64,000 nucleotides of DNA from Opisthorchis felineus (GCA_004794785.1 SJOL01000719.1:821427-885426); one strand, 5' to 3'; positions 1-13,499 are shown, numbered from the stretch's first letter. Numbers and translations: made by a program. The notes: generated from the sequence alone by a model not told the origin.

Positions 1-2399
1 TACTTTGACACTCGTGTTAACGGACACATATGGTTATTTAAATAATTTTGTGGGGGAATGGAGGAGCCTAGCATGGAATTCAAACGGATGTCTGAGGTAT
101 TATTTGCACACGGGTTATCGAAATTTTGCAACATACCTCAACAGTTGACGTTTGTGGCATCCGTAGGTGTCCGAGTCTTTCACTGACTGGCACAGCGGAA
201 TGTGGACTCTCAGCGGACATCCCCTCCGAAGCCGATCGCGTGATCTGATTTGCGGGCAATATAACCAGACAAGTCGACACACGTGTGACATACTGACCAC
301 GAACGCATCTGGGTATGTAGGTGATTGGCCACTGTCGGACGGAGTGGTCTTTAAGTTAAGATGAATGACGGAATCGGAGGCCGTAACGGAACAGAGCAGC
401 CGATGTTAAGTGAATACAGCGACAGAGTAGGTAAATTTCCAGGCTACTTATCGTGCTAAATGTTAGTTTGATTAGTGTCGATGTGGCCTTGTTTGGAGGC
501 GGATTGAGCCACTTGAAAATAGTTGTCCATCGGCTAGGACATCCGAATTGGATGCAATAGTCTTTTCAGTAAAAGTGCGTGTTTATCAAGGCAGAATTCA
601 AACTCCACCGACAATTTATGAAGCGTTTTGTCTCAGGACAGATCGTGTCCCATAACCTGTCGTTTAAATTAGAGGGAATTTCAATTCTCCATATTGTTGG
701 ACCTTGGTTTCGAAAATCCCCAACTATGATTTTGCGTGTAAATTGTAAACAAGTGAACAACATTTCATCCACGTTGTAAACCACGACTGGTCCGCAATGA
801 CTGGATCATCACCTAACATTTCCTTATTCAACTGCTTGATCTTAAGGCATTTTCGTTTCTAGTCCAACTCACAAAAACGATCAAGAACATAGTTAACATG
901 AATGGAAAGAATGTGGCGGTTGCGAATCAGTATATTTTCATACTGCTATGTGTCAGCAATTCCTGATGTCACATGTCTAACGGACTTGCACGTCCGAACT
1001 GTGTCAGACGTATTGATTGTGGCAGCCCCTGTCCAACGATCTTGGACTAACGGCACACCTTAGTAAACAGGCAGATGCTAGACTTAGAACAGGTATCCAG
1101 ACATTGGCGCACTGCAGCCACACCCCGGTCATAGCACACACAATGGCACAAGCTCAAGCTGGTCGCATCCGACTGGTAGTTGGAGTCAGGAAAACACCAT
1201 TTAGTAGACAGGGTGGCGGACCCAGATAACGTGGTATTTGGTACTTGGCAAACAGTTGATTGTAAAATTCTGTGGAGAATATTGCCCACTGCACGTCCGA
1301 TTACAACAGTTCATTCCACTACACTGTGTTTTAACCTGAAAATTTCCCATACCCGAATAATGAAACGTTGGAGTGAGAGGAACGGCGACGGAGATGTGAA
1401 TCGTAATAGGAGCGTGAACCGGAGGTGGATTTGCCTTGATGAATGAACGTCATTCACAAAAGAACAGTTTTGAAATCATGTCCCTGCACTGGCTGACCTA
1501 GTCATACTGACTGCCGAGGCTCGTAGAATGAGACTGTGGTTAGTTATTGAGTGGTATCTTGAGTCAACAGCCGAAATCCTCACCCAAGCATTAAAACACT
1601 TGAGCAAGTTTTTCACGCAATCCGTTGCTAAAATTTGGCCGATCTAAGAAACTACCCATCTCCAGACTTAGTCAGTGCCATGATGCACTGGTTCATTGAT
1701 TCAATGACCTTCACGTTAATCCGAAACTATAGCTGACTTGCAGTTTTGAGCATGCCAAATTTGAATACCCATCAACAAGTAAAGTGCGAATTGGTGGCGA
1801 TCCATCTGGGAACGAAAATGCAACAATAGTGGAGGTTTCTGCTGAATCAACAATTTCCTGACTGAGTCCATCCTTACTTCCGTAAACCAGCTGCTCGGTC
1901 AATTATTTTTTCAACAGACTGCATTGAAACGATTTATCAGTGTCCAGTCAAAATGCGAATTAACATAGGTGGCAAGATATTTGAATTTGTTGTAACTGTG
2001 AGCTTGTGGTATGCGAGTCCAGACTTGATCATTTTTCACCATAATTGAGTTGAGTGGTTTCACACAGACTTTTGAGAAAAATAGGTTCTCAGAACTGTGC
2101 AGATGTCAGGAGTTTTCAACTTCCCACTCACACATGCTGTTGTCCGTGTTCTTTTAACATCGAAGTATGTTGGGTCACGAACTTCAGGAAAATGAATCAG
2201 TCAACAAGAATGAAACTTTAACTAGAGCGTTCTCAGTATATGTTGAATGGGACAACCGAATACAACAATAGGTTGTATATTTCGTTTGGAACAATTTTTT
2301 AACTTTTCAACACCACCTTTCCATCCATCAATTCGTTGGATCGGATTAAATCAGCTTCTGAATAAAATAGAACCGCGGGTCGCGTCGGGTTTTGATAAA
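1..2399. other. No supportable feature
   Basis: Short unrelated open frames only, with no repeat family member, splice-consistent exon or RNA gene. Confidence 0.5.
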
Positions 2400-3285
2400 A
2401 GTATTCAACCCTACCTATGAGCTACATTGTATGGTATCACATTCAATTGGTTTGGAAGAGATTGGTCTGTACGAAAGTCATCGGGTCAAATTCTCTCCGG
2501 ATGATAATGTTTCCTACTGCTGCCCACGACACACTTTGGGTCATTACGCACTGCACAATCCTGTATGCGCTGTGGTGAATCGACATCGGATAGGCGCTTT
2601 GGTTGGCTAAATGAGGAATTTAATCCAGTTCCAAGTATTATGTGCGTGTAAACCAATGCACATATGATCGTTCCCTTGAGTGTTGACAAGCACTCAGATC
2701 AATGGATCTCAACATATTTCGCACTGTCTACACTGTGTAACATATCAGGAGAGGCCATTACCCTTCAAGGTTTTGTGGACCAAACACTCATCCAAGAAAC
2801 TCGGACACTACACTACCACTGAGGATGACTAAACTGAAAACTAGTGTTCATGTGATCACTGAGTTATCGGTTTGTGAATACAATCCGGACGGTAAGTGGA
2901 TCTTAGTGAGAACGGGGTTCTTTACCAGTCAGTAAATGGAGAAATTGTGATGCATTTGTGGTTAGTTGCAGGAACCATGTGGGCATACTACTAATCATGA
3001 TCACTCTTCCATTCAGTCGACATCATAATGTCCCTGCTTTGTTCTACAGCCGAATGAAAAACCAGCTCGATATGGGCATAAACGAGTGACGAATGCTGGA
3101 ATTGATGTGGAGTACGCATCAACGGCTGAAATTCCCGATCAGCAAACAAAACGGATGAATGTGAGTGAAAGGATTGGCAAAACGTGGAATGGACATGACT
3201 CAAGTATATTCAGTGTACGGTTCATATGTGGTGATTTCATGAAAGCATCAGTGCAGAATCCACCATCGTCTAGAGTTTCCTAGCA
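2400..3285 (+). pseudogene. Possible decayed WD40-repeat sequence
   Basis: Three plus-strand fragments in different frames look like WD40 blade pieces: HRVKFSPDDNVSY near 2480, CEYNPDGKWILV near 2875 with NGEIVMHLW near 2938 after a frame change, and TWNGHDSSIFSVRF near 3185. Each resembles the GH...V-x-F-SPDG...LW pattern. Stops and frame shifts separate them, so if real this is a pseudogene or retrocopy. The motif is degenerate by nature and chance matches are possible. Confidence 0.3.
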
Positions 3286-4187
3286 ATGTCTTGAGCTCGC
3301 TTGTTTGAACGCGGAGCAAATATGGAACATCTCCTAGTTAGTACAAACCATGTAATGATCGTTTAGACCAATAAACTCAGTTACCCTGCGGGTCCCACTT
3401 GAATGCGCAAGGGCTAGGGATGCGAACTTGAACAAATGCCAGCTCTGGGGAAGTGGATTGATGAGATCGACCAAGGGGACTCTCCGGTGGCTCTGCTCTC
3501 TACGCCTTTCTTCTGCCCTTCAGTTTACACTTGAGTGTGTGGAATATGTAGCTTTAAGCGAGAAAGAATGCCGTACGGGAGCCGCTCGTATACACAACTC
3601 TGTGATTCCCCACGAAAATCTACCAGATGCGAAGCGGTGTCCCCGGGAAGCGACGCTCCAGACGCTTGCTGAGCCGTAGCTACGATAAACCTCCCAAACT
3701 TATAATGTCTTGCATACAGGCTGCTTGACGTCGGAAGTCAGACTTCCACCACACGAAGCCTCGTTGAATACGAGGCTGACACCGTGTTTCAGAGACACAT
3801 ATTCCTGATTCCGATTCACAAGGTACCAGGGACGGCCGAAATGATACCTAGGGTCTGCACTGTGTGGCTACTGACGTCTGTAGACGCACACATGACGCAT
3901 TGTTTTCATCGGGACAGTATGGTTCGGGATTGCAATAGCTCGCTCGAAAGGCTCACTAGTGAGCTGTAGTGGTAGCCATCTGTGCCCCCAAATTTTCATC
4001 GACAAGAACGTTTTCGATGATCAGCAAAAAGGCCCCAACTACGGAATTCTGATGGTTACTGGCTACTGAAACGTGTCAACATGTTTGAGAGTCGACAGGT
4101 ATACCCACTTGTATACCGGTTTATTTTTATGAGTGGCTCACCTGAATTCCACCTCACCCTCTCGTTTGTGGTTAAGGGCACCAAGAA

Positions 4188-4386
4188 GGAGAGATTCGGC
4201 TGGAATTCAGATGTCTCCCATAAAAAACGAATTGGTAAGCAACTGAGTGTGTTTGTAGGATTTCGTACACTTCTGGTCCAAGGTTGACGGAAACCCGGAA
4301 TCTGCGGTTACCTGACAAGCTCCAAAAAGAGCGAAGCTGGTCATGAGCTTTCGAAGAGTTTTCAACGACCTTATGAGTAGTGTAGT
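4188..4386 (+). repeat. Degenerate hammerhead repeat
   Basis: GAGAGATTCGGCTGG, CAACTGAGTGTGTTTGT, AAGGTTGACGGAAAC and TTATGAGTAGTG occur in the usual order around the ribozyme relic at 4305-4350. Confidence 0.55.
4305..4350 (+). ncRNA. Hammerhead ribozyme relic
   Basis: CCTGACAAGCTCC...GAGCGAAGC keeps the stem II pairing (CTC with GAG), but the CTGATGA core is CTGACAA and GAAAC is GAAGC. It is flanked by the usual repeat body. Confidence 0.45.
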
Positions 4387-4399
4387 ATGCCTATGAAAC

Positions 4400-6240
4400 G
4401 TTTAAGAGTGATTATGATCAAATTTTCACCTGTTGTACAGCCGATCCAAAATAATGATTATCCAAAAAACAGATATTTTCTTGTAGGAAAACTACAAATA
4501 GTTTCGCTGAAAGCTCTCCGAGTAGTGTTCCATCAATAAATTATACGGTGACATCTCAAGTATCGCACCAAACGAGACATAAAGCGACCTCTGTGCAGCA
4601 AACTCAGATGAGGAATAAGACAGACTAGATATTCAGCTAGGATTCAGTTGATTCTACGAGTCCGAAAATGAGTGTGTTTTGCAAGCATTCAGGACAGTCC
4701 TTTGATCAGCAAACTGTGTTTTGTTCAAGGTAGCAACATATGTTCCACATTTTCTGGAGTTCCACTGTAGCCGTGATAGTCAGCCAGGTCAGCAGCCTGT
4801 CCGGTTTTAAACTATTCACGGGCCCAGCAACTGTGTTCACATGAAAAACCATGACCAATTCTGACTCGAACCATTCAGGCCGTATTACGCCTCAGTCATT
4901 AGACTTAGTGAGATGGTGGTCGTACACCATATTCCCAACTATTGATGTTGGTGGACATTGTGATGGCAGGAATTCGTGCCAGTGAACGTTATAGCAGGTC
5001 GTATTAGGAGACCTTGCTAGTGTGATGATCTGCTCCGAAAGGTCAGCATGATTCACATTTAAATGCAAGTCACGGAATTAACCTTTTTCTTAGCCAAAAA
5101 GTGTCATATCACTAATTGAGTGTAACAGGCCAAACGGACGACAAACCGTCGGTAACGTTGGCCTTTAAGTGAGAAGTGAATGAACAGTCTATGGGTTAGG
5201 AGGTCGTACGTTCTCGCACGAAAGCACTAGCTCTCAGGAAGCTCTTACAGTAACCTCTTGCACAATAACAGTTGACGCAGATGCCCTTCTAAAAGATCAT
5301 TTACTTTGGGCCTCGTGTAACCCCACCATTTTTGTTTGACATCTAATTGAGATAACAACTTTTCCGTTATTTAGTGATGGTTTGTCCGCTGATCGATTTT
5401 TGTCCATTCCGTTTTATTCATCATTTTGCCAAGTGCAGAACAGACATTTCAGTGCCTGTTCTTTGTGTGTACATACCGGGTCAGTGAGTTTTGTGCAAAT
5501 CAGATTCACCAATGAATACCATTTAAGTGAGAGGAGAAAGTATGATGATTGAGAGTCGTTGCGAATGAAATAGCCAAATGTAAATGGAGCTCCCAGTTGC
5601 ATAGCGACGAACATATCCCTTCAAATCTCAATCTCTACAGAGATCTCAGCCTTGGAAAATCACATAATTTTGTGAGGCACAAGACAGCAGACTTTGTGAT
5701 GACAGTGTTCATGAAGTCTTGATTCCTGGAATACGCTATTCCTAACGTACACACTTAGCAACCTGCTTCCAGTTTCAGTGTTCAAAACGTAATACAACCA
5801 GTTTGAATATAGTTCATTCATTTTGTCAGTACTGATTATTTCGATACTAACATTTAAGGAACTGGATTTTGATTTAAACTACTGCGTGGTACAGAGTCAC
5901 ATGACTCGAGTTTCAAGCAAAGTATAGCGATTATCTTGAATTCCCGTTGAACTCGGGTGCCAGAAAAGGACGGTCTTGAATGTCATAATTTTCAACGTAT
6001 TCCCATGAAGTTGCAGACGTCGCAAGTCAAATCATGTCGGAATGTGAGCAGATGGCTATAAGCAGTGTGATGTGTACTCACAGTACAGCAAACACCGGAT
6101 GGGAACTGCCACTGCTCTTTCCACTAAGTCCATGTTGATAAGCTTTCGTTATCTAGTTTGTCGGCTGGCAGGTCAGGAGTAGAGCAGAATTCACATAGTT
6201 GCACAGGGAAAAACTTCTGGTTCATAAAGGAAAGTACGCG
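4400..6240. other. No supportable feature
   Basis: Unique-looking sequence without recognisable exons or repeats. Confidence 0.5.
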
Positions 6241-6242
6241 CA

Positions 6243-6432
6243 AGGTTGCTGAAAACTCTTCGACGGCCCACGACAGGTTTCGTCCTTCTTAGGATTCATC
6301 AGGTAGGCGCAGCCCCCGAGTTTCCGTCAACCTTATGTTCTACGTGAACCCAAATTGGACTGATTTCGACAGATACATTCATTTGCAAATCAATTTGGTC
6401 TTCACGAGAGACTCAGTTAAGCCCACATGAGG
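6243..6432 (-). repeat. Hammerhead repeat monomer
   Basis: Minus-strand unit from the CAAGGTTGCTGAAAACTC end through an intact ribozyme, GAGTTTCCGTCAACC and the AAATCAATTTGGT block. It is truncated in the body. Confidence 0.65.
6266..6308 (-). ncRNA. Hammerhead ribozyme (type I) with compensatory stem II change
   Basis: The minus strand reads GCCTAC, CTGATGA, TCC-TAAGAA-GGA, GAAAC, a GTC cleavage site, then GTGGGC. Compared with other copies, a C-G pair of stem II is U-A here, so pairing is kept. Stem I is perfect. The first stem II pair is an A-C mismatch. All catalytic core bases are present. Confidence 0.75.
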
Positions 6433-8000
6433 CGTGGAGCCGGACTGTACTGTAATTGATCGATCGATTTCACTCATTCGAACCTCTCACGTAAAAAGCT
6501 CTTGAGGAAAAATCAAAGACAGTTTGCAAACATTCGAAAAATGTAGGTAGGTCCAGTAACCTGCACTAACTATTAGCTGCTCAAAAGCGCTGCACAACCC
6601 AAAACTTTCTGTCGGAACCAATAATTGTTTACTTCATCAGAAGCTAATGGGTTGAAAACCAGTAACGAACACTTAGTCAGATGAAGGTAACAGACGAATG
6701 TTTTGTTACACTGAGCGGTGCCACGCTTTCCACACGTTCAATCATTCTTTATTACTCTTAGCCTGTTATTCAACAAGCTCATTTTTTAGAAGTGCAAACT
6801 GTTTTGCAATACATATCTCTAGAGCGAAACGCCTGACTGAAAACGGATGGATGAACAAGGAACATTCATCTGAGAAAATAAAATATCCTCACTTCTTCTC
6901 CGTTAGCTTGCGAATCAAATGTCCAAAAACACAACGTTAGTCATTTCAGTCTGATTCACATCCTGAAGGCGGTAACCCCCAGAACATATCTTCCGTTCTG
7001 CTCAAAAATCTGGAGTGGAACATGACTAAACCTGACCGAATTATTCCCGACAGCCTTCATCGATGAATTATTATGGGGTCTATTCACCTGCACTCTCAGT
7101 CCGACTTGATCCCTCCAATTTCGAAACACTTGGCAACCTTGAAAATGGTTTACTTAGGGGATGAATGATTGCCCGGTTGGCATGTGTCACTTTTTTGCAA
7201 AATGCAGCCTGAAAATTCAAACTGGATGTTTGCCGCACCAGGTGATGTTGCTACATGAGCCAGTGCTTGAGGTCGGACAGTGCACACTCGTTGACAAAGA
7301 CTAACTCAGTTTCGTGAAAGTACCTGTTGGTATAAAGGAACATCTGAGAACTCACGATAATGTATTATACACCATTCGGTCTCAATATGCGCCGTGCTGC
7401 CATACAAAGTACGAACTCGGGATTTTCGAGTCACAGCCGTCAATCAACTTATAACCTCTGCTGATCACCGCCCAATAGTCACTGCTCAAATATGGAAGTT
7501 TGAGCAATGACTAGGACAGCTTTTGAGCGTTCCCAAAGGAATACAGTTCACGTTCTATCAGCCCCATTTTGATGCATCATGAACTTTATAAATTAGAACA
7601 TGTTTTGGGGTTACTTAACCATACTTAGCCAAAGAACTAATGCAGTTTGTAAGTATGCGAGTTGGTCACCGATGTCACTCATCGTCTCCAATATTGGCAG
7701 ATTCGACGGCAAGTTATTTAACCAAAGCCATATAAGGCTGATAAGGTGAAATTAATCAATGGAAACTGTCTAAGATTAGGTTATCCTGGAAGATCTGATG
7801 TGCCATCGATTCAACGATAAAGTTGGATAATCCGCATGGAACTGACAACCGGAATGTTAGGGACTGCGTCTCCAGGGTGGGTCACTTTGTGCAAAAACAA
7901 AACCCCGTACGTTGGTTCTGGCCCACATGTGTAAGCAAATCACGCAGAAAGGATATCTGAGAAGTGGTCAGTCGAGGAACTCGTCAACGTTTTTCACCAG
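6433..8000. other. No supportable feature
   Basis: Nothing recognisable apart from an inverted GTCACTGCTCAAA / TTTGAGCAATGAC pair near 7480-7515. Confidence 0.45.
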
Positions 8001-8004
8001 CCGC

Positions 8005-8165
8005 TCGTGGCCGAACGTTTAAGTGTTCAAACTATTGGCTGAAAGGTGGCGGGTTTGAGACTCTCTACTGGAGTTTCGTGCGACAATGATTCCCAATAAG
8101 AACGAAACGGCTGTACAGTGCTTCTCGGCTTTTCAACATAGATTGACGTCACCTACAGTACGAAG
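8005..8165 (+). repeat. SINE-like repeat, family B
   Basis: The head GGCCGAACGTTTAAGTGTTC looks like a Ser/Leu-type tRNA box A. A box-B-like GGGTTTGAGACTC follows, then the conserved 3' part CCCAATAAGAACGAAACGGC, CAGTGCTTCTCGGCTTTTCA and ATAGATTGACGTCACC. Confidence 0.6.
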
Positions 8166-8226
8166 CCTCCATTAAAACAACAAACGTGATCAGTGTTCGC
8201 TCGATGGTCTACTTTATGAAAAGCTA

Positions 8227-8433
8227 CTAATATACCTGCAGAACAGCCAACCAGTGAGAATTAATACCGAAGTTATTTGTGCGGCCTGGAAACCCGGTGC
8301 ACAATTTAGATGGAAATTCCAGCTTCATGTCTTTTTTCCAGTCTATAGTGAGTTGTTTCCAATCCTGAGGGTGTATTCTATGGTAAAACCATTGAGAGCC
8401 CAATATCATCCCTAAATGATAAGCTGCTGTCAA
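8227..8433 (-). pseudogene. Possible reverse transcriptase fragment (DIRS/LTR type)
   Basis: The open frame includes AYHLG, HRIHPQDWKQLTIDWKK and CTGFPGRTNNFG, arranged like the AY-x-x-IPIHP-x-D-x-x-LG-x-x-W...LPFG block of DIRS/Ty3-type reverse transcriptases. The key PFG is lost. Too short and diverged to be sure. Confidence 0.22.
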
Positions 8434-9363
8434 GAGACATTACTATATTGATTGATTGGATGTATGGTAGTTGGTTCATTCTTGTTACCACTAGCCTGTT
8501 CTTCATCTTGCTTCTGCACGTGATGATCACCGTCAAGTTCATGGTATCACTTTAGATTACCCAATAGCCTGTTGTTTAAGCGTCCATATTTCCTATTGCA
8601 TTGTGTATTCTTCCAGACGTATGCAGAGTACAGCTAAAGACAAACGCAGTTATGACGATGGATACCGCTGAAATTTGTGTTCCTTTTTCACAGTAATGCA
8701 CGATCATGCGTACATTGCTCCGACTAAACTCAAAACGCATTGTCTCATGTCTCTCTCTGAGCAGACATTTTCACGTGTCTCGGTATCATTTAGTGATCTG
8801 AGCATCTGACAAAACAATAAAACATTCTACGTAGAAAAAACCGTTTTTGTGGGCTGAATCAAAATTTCCCCGTCAGTTTTCCGTCGTTCAAATGTAGAAT
8901 AAATTTACAGTTCGGTTCAAAATCAGGTGATATTCACTTTCATGTGGTAAGCAACCCACTAGGTCAGGAGCAGAGTTTCGCTTATTCCAAACGAAACCGA
9001 TAGGAACGTAATCGCTCAACTTTCTCAGATACTTTTCTAAGTTGTAAATGGACAGAGCACAGGATACCAAAGTAAAAAATTAGGAAACTCTTCGTAAGTC
9101 GTCGGTACTGATGAGAGAGGACTTGAGGATAAACACAACGAGATATGCTGCTTGGCTTGGACTCGATGATGCCATAAAGATCCATGGAGCCAAGTGATTT
9201 GTCACCCGGTTAACCGCTTATGGCAGCATTAGCAGCCACGGGTCATTGTATCGTTATGATGGAAGTCCAACGACTATCTTTGCTTGCTGAAATAAGAATG
9301 AGTATCCATCAGTTTGTTTGGGGTGCATAACAAAACAAAATAGGTCATTTTGTTGAAGGAACG

Positions 9364-9572
9364 CTACTCACAAGGTTGCTGAAAACTCCTTGACAACCCG
9401 TGGCCAGTTCTACCCTTCCTCTTCTGACTCGCCGTCCCCCGAGCTCCGTCAAACTTACGTTATATTTGAACCTAGCTTGCACGGAATCCGCGATGTACGT
9501 TCATTTGCACACCAGTTTGCTTTTGACAAGGGACTCAACTGATTCCCAGCTGAACCTCTCACTTATGACGGT
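9364..9572 (-). repeat. Degenerate hammerhead repeat
   Basis: ACAAGGTTGCTGAAAACTCC, CCGTCCCCGAGCTCCGTCAA and CAACTGATTCCCAGCTGAACC mark a minus-strand unit whose ribozyme core is no longer recognisable. A plus-strand body scrap with AGGCGGCC and GCATATTCA lies nearby at 9715-9792. Confidence 0.5.
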
Positions 9573-9799
9573 CTCCTATATCTGAAGGTGCTGCACACAG
9601 GACAATTCACGACTTTGCTGCGGCGATATGGAACGATGTGGCAATATATCTTCTTGGAAGAACACTAGTTGCTGGAAACGTTTCAAAAACCCACGATTTG
9701 TTCACCCCTACCCCTTTGAATATCGAACCAAGTGGCACTTCAGGCGGCCTTCTTGCTGCATATTCATTCGAAAAATATAATAAACAAGTTCTAATGCGT

Positions 9800-11395
9800 T
9801 TCATTTGAGTCCGGTCCTCAATTGGAACTGAACTGCTATGTAAATGGGTGTAGTTAGCATAGGCCATTTCGGTCCTTTCGTTTAGATACCGAAATCTTTG
9901 TATGTTTGCTACTCACAATGTATTCTGACACACTCACCGGTTGGTGTGCGCGCTCATTTGTGTGAACCCTCGGGATACAGCAGTCTCTTCATTTATGAGC
10001 GCAAAATTCATCCGAATTCCCCATTTCTTCTCTGTGTTAACTATCATATTTTTCCATCGTCGGCAGTTAGAAAAACTGGTTGTCTGGCCTAACTTGGAGA
10101 TGTTAAGTTTCAAAAATTCAGATCATCCTTTACAGTAAGAATATTTTTGGATAAATGCAAGAGATCCCCTAAAAGATCTCACTGGAGGAACTCACTTTTA
10201 TTCAGAATTTCCCATATCGCTCACTCAACCCATGTAGATGTCCCCAGAGAGCCTTCGCATATGAGTCATGCGGTTGTACGTTAGTAGACAGAGTAAGCCG
10301 ACCCAATACAATTAATGTATTTAGGGAAGACGCACGCTAGCAACCTGTTGGAATAATGGTGAATGGAAGAACTTTCTATAGTGAGGAGTTGTTTATCGAC
10401 CAACACAAAATAGGCGGTTACACGCTGTTAGACATGGAAGTAAGGATCTCATTTGCACCGAGTATTTGAAAGGTGAACATTCTAAAGCGCGGCCTTGAAA
10501 TTTTTTAGGCCTACTTTGAATATAAATCAATAATGAACAAGCAAATCAGTTTCACCATTTCCATATCAACCATGCATCAGATGCGGAGATGGAGATTTGA
10601 AGCTTGACCGGACACTACTCGTAAGTTTCATCAGTAGTTTACACCGTTACACTGGTAGCATGGTTTAATTTATTGGCAGCTGATCAGGTGAGAATGACAC
10701 ATGCGCTGATTATATATCCTCTTTAATACAGTTGCGTCAACCAAGGCCACAAGATGGCGCGATGTCCTTCGTTGCTATTGTATTTATTTCGGTTTTAAGT
10801 ATCCTGTCTGTAATGCAGACTGACGAGAAACACTTACATCTGACATTTCTCTTGTCACATGGAATTCTGTCTCAGTGTTCGTGACTGAAACACAGTAGTC
10901 CGCGAACAGCACCACAAAACACTAGAATCCAACAGTTGTGCTCTGGATAATACACATAGAGTAGTTTTCTGTGTGCGCTGCAACCATTTGCTTGTTGATG
11001 ACGATTCAGTAGGCTTTCGCCTTTTCAAATAAGCCGTATAAAGGCCAATGAACAAGACTGGAAACCGAGGCATCATAGTACTGACCCTGCTTTTTCAATT
11101 TGTGTAGGAAAGCCTGGGGTTCGCGTCCGAGTGTGCGCTGATTAAAAAGCTGAAAAGTCTATTCTCAGCCTCCTCGAGAAAACAGCTTACTTGGCAAAGA
11201 CGAACGGCTGGATGAGAATGACAAGCTGGGATAATTATGTCCCAAAACCATAGCTATCCTGATACCTTTTGTTAAGCAATGCGGATTTTTCATAGCTGTA
11301 CTGGCGGGCCAATTGGATTTTACGGCAAAACGGGAGTTTTAAGTAAACGTCGACTTGTTGACCAATCCTGGTTATTTACCATAACCTGGAGTTAA
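9800..11395. other. No supportable feature
   Basis: A few frames of 60-75 codons but no family resemblance or coherent splice pair. Confidence 0.45.
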
Positions 11396-11520
11396 GTCAA
11401 GCAGACTGGATATAATCAAGAAAGGAAAGGGTGTTGCAGTTACATGAACTGTAATTGGCTAAGGAATACCGCCAATTGTTCCAAGAAACGCATGTGAAGG
11501 GTAATTTAAAACACTGAAAT

Positions 11521-11724
11521 TTAACCGATTGTCGCAGAGAGTCTAGATCTAGTTCGTTCTGGAGCTGTGATTTGATAATACTCGTAAACATTTCCTAAAC
11601 ACTGGGCAAAAGCTTTGAACTTTTCAGGTGATGAACTGGTAAATGTCAACGGTCTCTGGCTAATAACGTAGCTGTCATGCGGGAATAGCACACTGAAGAT
11701 TACTACGCAGAATATAGCAAGTTG
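11521..11724 (-). CDS. Possible small secreted protein or first exon
   Basis: From the second ATG of the frame, MRKAQLAIFCVVIFSVLF is a convincing signal peptide shape, followed by about 45 residues including SSPEKFKAFAQCLGNVY and a TAA at 11521. No family is recognised and no strong splice donor is visible. An overlapping frame remains open further downstream, so a frameshift or an unseen splice is possible. Supported only by leader-like composition. Confidence 0.3.
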   Translation of the reverse strand, partial: QLAIFCVVIFSVLFPHDSYVISQRPLTFTSSSPEKFKAFAQCLGNVYEYYQITAPERTRSRLSATIG

Positions 11725-12024
11725 GGCTTTGCGCATTCCTACCACCACAAATGAACTCGAAAACGGCCAAATTCACCATACGAGATGTTCCGATAATAAC
11801 ACTCAACTTGCACATCTTGCCAAGTCTATAACTCTAGGCTACATGTAGTGTAGTTTCTGGGAATATCAGCGCTGAAATGGACTTGTAGAAATCCTAATGT
11901 CAGCATGGAAAGCAAAAGTACAATGAGAAACAAAAGAAAACATCTAGTCAGGCGATTCCGCGTGTTCTCTATAGGCAATATACAAAACATCTACTGGGGT
12001 TTGAAATGAGTAAATGAGAAAAAA

Positions 12025-12310
12025 AACACATTTGCGCACTGATTTGGTTTTGACGGGAGAATCCGACTGAATGTCTCGACTACTATGGTCTTCTTCCGCT
12101 GAATCTGCTGCCCAATGCCGTCCCGTTTTTCAATTAGTGCGATATTCGAGTGATCGTATTTCATTATGGCTGAACACGTACGCACGGTCCCCAAGTTTCC
12201 ACCAACTTTATGTTCTATCTGAACCCAAATTGTGCTAAATTCCGCGGTGAAATACACTCCTTGGCATACTGATTTGGTTCTAACGAAAGACGTAATCACA
12301 GCTAAATTTC
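12025..12310 (-). repeat. Two fragments of hammerhead repeat body
   Basis: Minus-strand fragments near 12030-12085 (GATTTGGTTTTGACGGGAGA) and 12186-12308 (CCCCAAGTTTCCACCAAC onwards). No ribozyme core remains. Confidence 0.45.
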
Positions 12311-13196
12311 CGGCTTACTATATGATAAAGTTATACAATAGTGTGTACTGTGTAGCATCCAGAAGAGCGTAGCAAATCGGTTGGAGTTTCGTCAACAGAA
12401 GACAACAAACCAGCAATGGTTTTTGTGTGTATAAATCATTACAAAGATGACAAATGAAAATATTCGTACAAGATTAAAACTCCGTCTCCTGTTCATTTGG
12501 TAACCTCCAAGATATATCAGTGAGGATCTATCACAGTCGGTGAGTTTAAACCAAATTGGAATTATCTAATTTCGATTAACAAACAGACCATCAACCACTT
12601 AATGGGTTGTTTGCCGAAAAGCCAGGCTACATGAACAGACAACAGAATTCTGAACAGACAGTAGGTTGTTGCTTGACGTCACAGTAACATGTATCGTTTC
12701 TTCAACCTAAAGCAAGTTGGTGGTGAACTGGTATAGCTTTGAGAAGGTATCTAAACAAGCAAAAACGTTCCATTCCTTGAGCAAACACCGTAGACGGAAA
12801 TCCCAGAAGTTTACAGTCCTCTGGATATTTCGTTTACACAATTCGCTGCCTGCATTTGGGGACCATTGAGGGCTGCATCATTGAAGGCGCCAAAAACTGA
12901 GCTGTTGATCATTCACTCAAATCAGATGAACCATCTTGGGGTCACTTTCAACAATTCAGTTGGCTTCTCCGATTCTCGTGTCCATCAACGTCTCATTCGT
13001 ATTTCTTACTGATGCCTGGTACTTAGTCAGAATGTCATTGTTCACGCGCTTCGCAAAACCTTCTCACACTTTTTGGAGTCCCAGCCTAAAGGAGCACTTT
13101 TTTGTGAACAGCTAGAGTAATCTAGCTTGGTTTGCCGTTAGTAATGTTTCCTACCTAAAATTTATTTTGCGTGAATTGAACTGTTTTTAACTCCAC

Positions 13197-13481
13197 TTGA
13201 TCGATTTGAGTCTTTCACACAAGTCTGCAACTTTCCCGGCCGAGCATTCTGGTCAACATAACTTAGCGGTTGTCCCCTCAGTATCCTGTTGCGTCTTCCG
13301 GACCACATCCGGACTACATGTACACTCAAAGTGGGCAGACAAAACGCGAGAGCTTGTTCAGAATTTCAATCTGGCAAAACTTGACCCAACCAATACAGAT
13401 GCTGATAGGTATTCCCGAATCTGGCACGTATTCTGTTTAAAACAAGTTGAATCAAAAACTCGAACAGGATTATGTTCATAG
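13197..13481 (+). pseudogene. Possible zinc-finger region of a LINE (R2-like)
   Basis: The frame contains SCCVFRTTSGLHVHSKWADK, resembling a C2H2 finger of the C-x-x-C-x-R-x-F-x-x-x-x-G-L-x-x-H-x-x-x-x-H kind found at the N-terminus of R2-type retrotransposons. One zinc ligand appears lost. This is a single-motif match only. Confidence 0.22.
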
Positions 13482-13499
13482 TTTGATGCAGAATGTTTA

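Noticed and set aside
9607..9867. 86-codon minus-strand frame
   Set aside because: It lies largely over a degenerate hammerhead-repeat body scrap.
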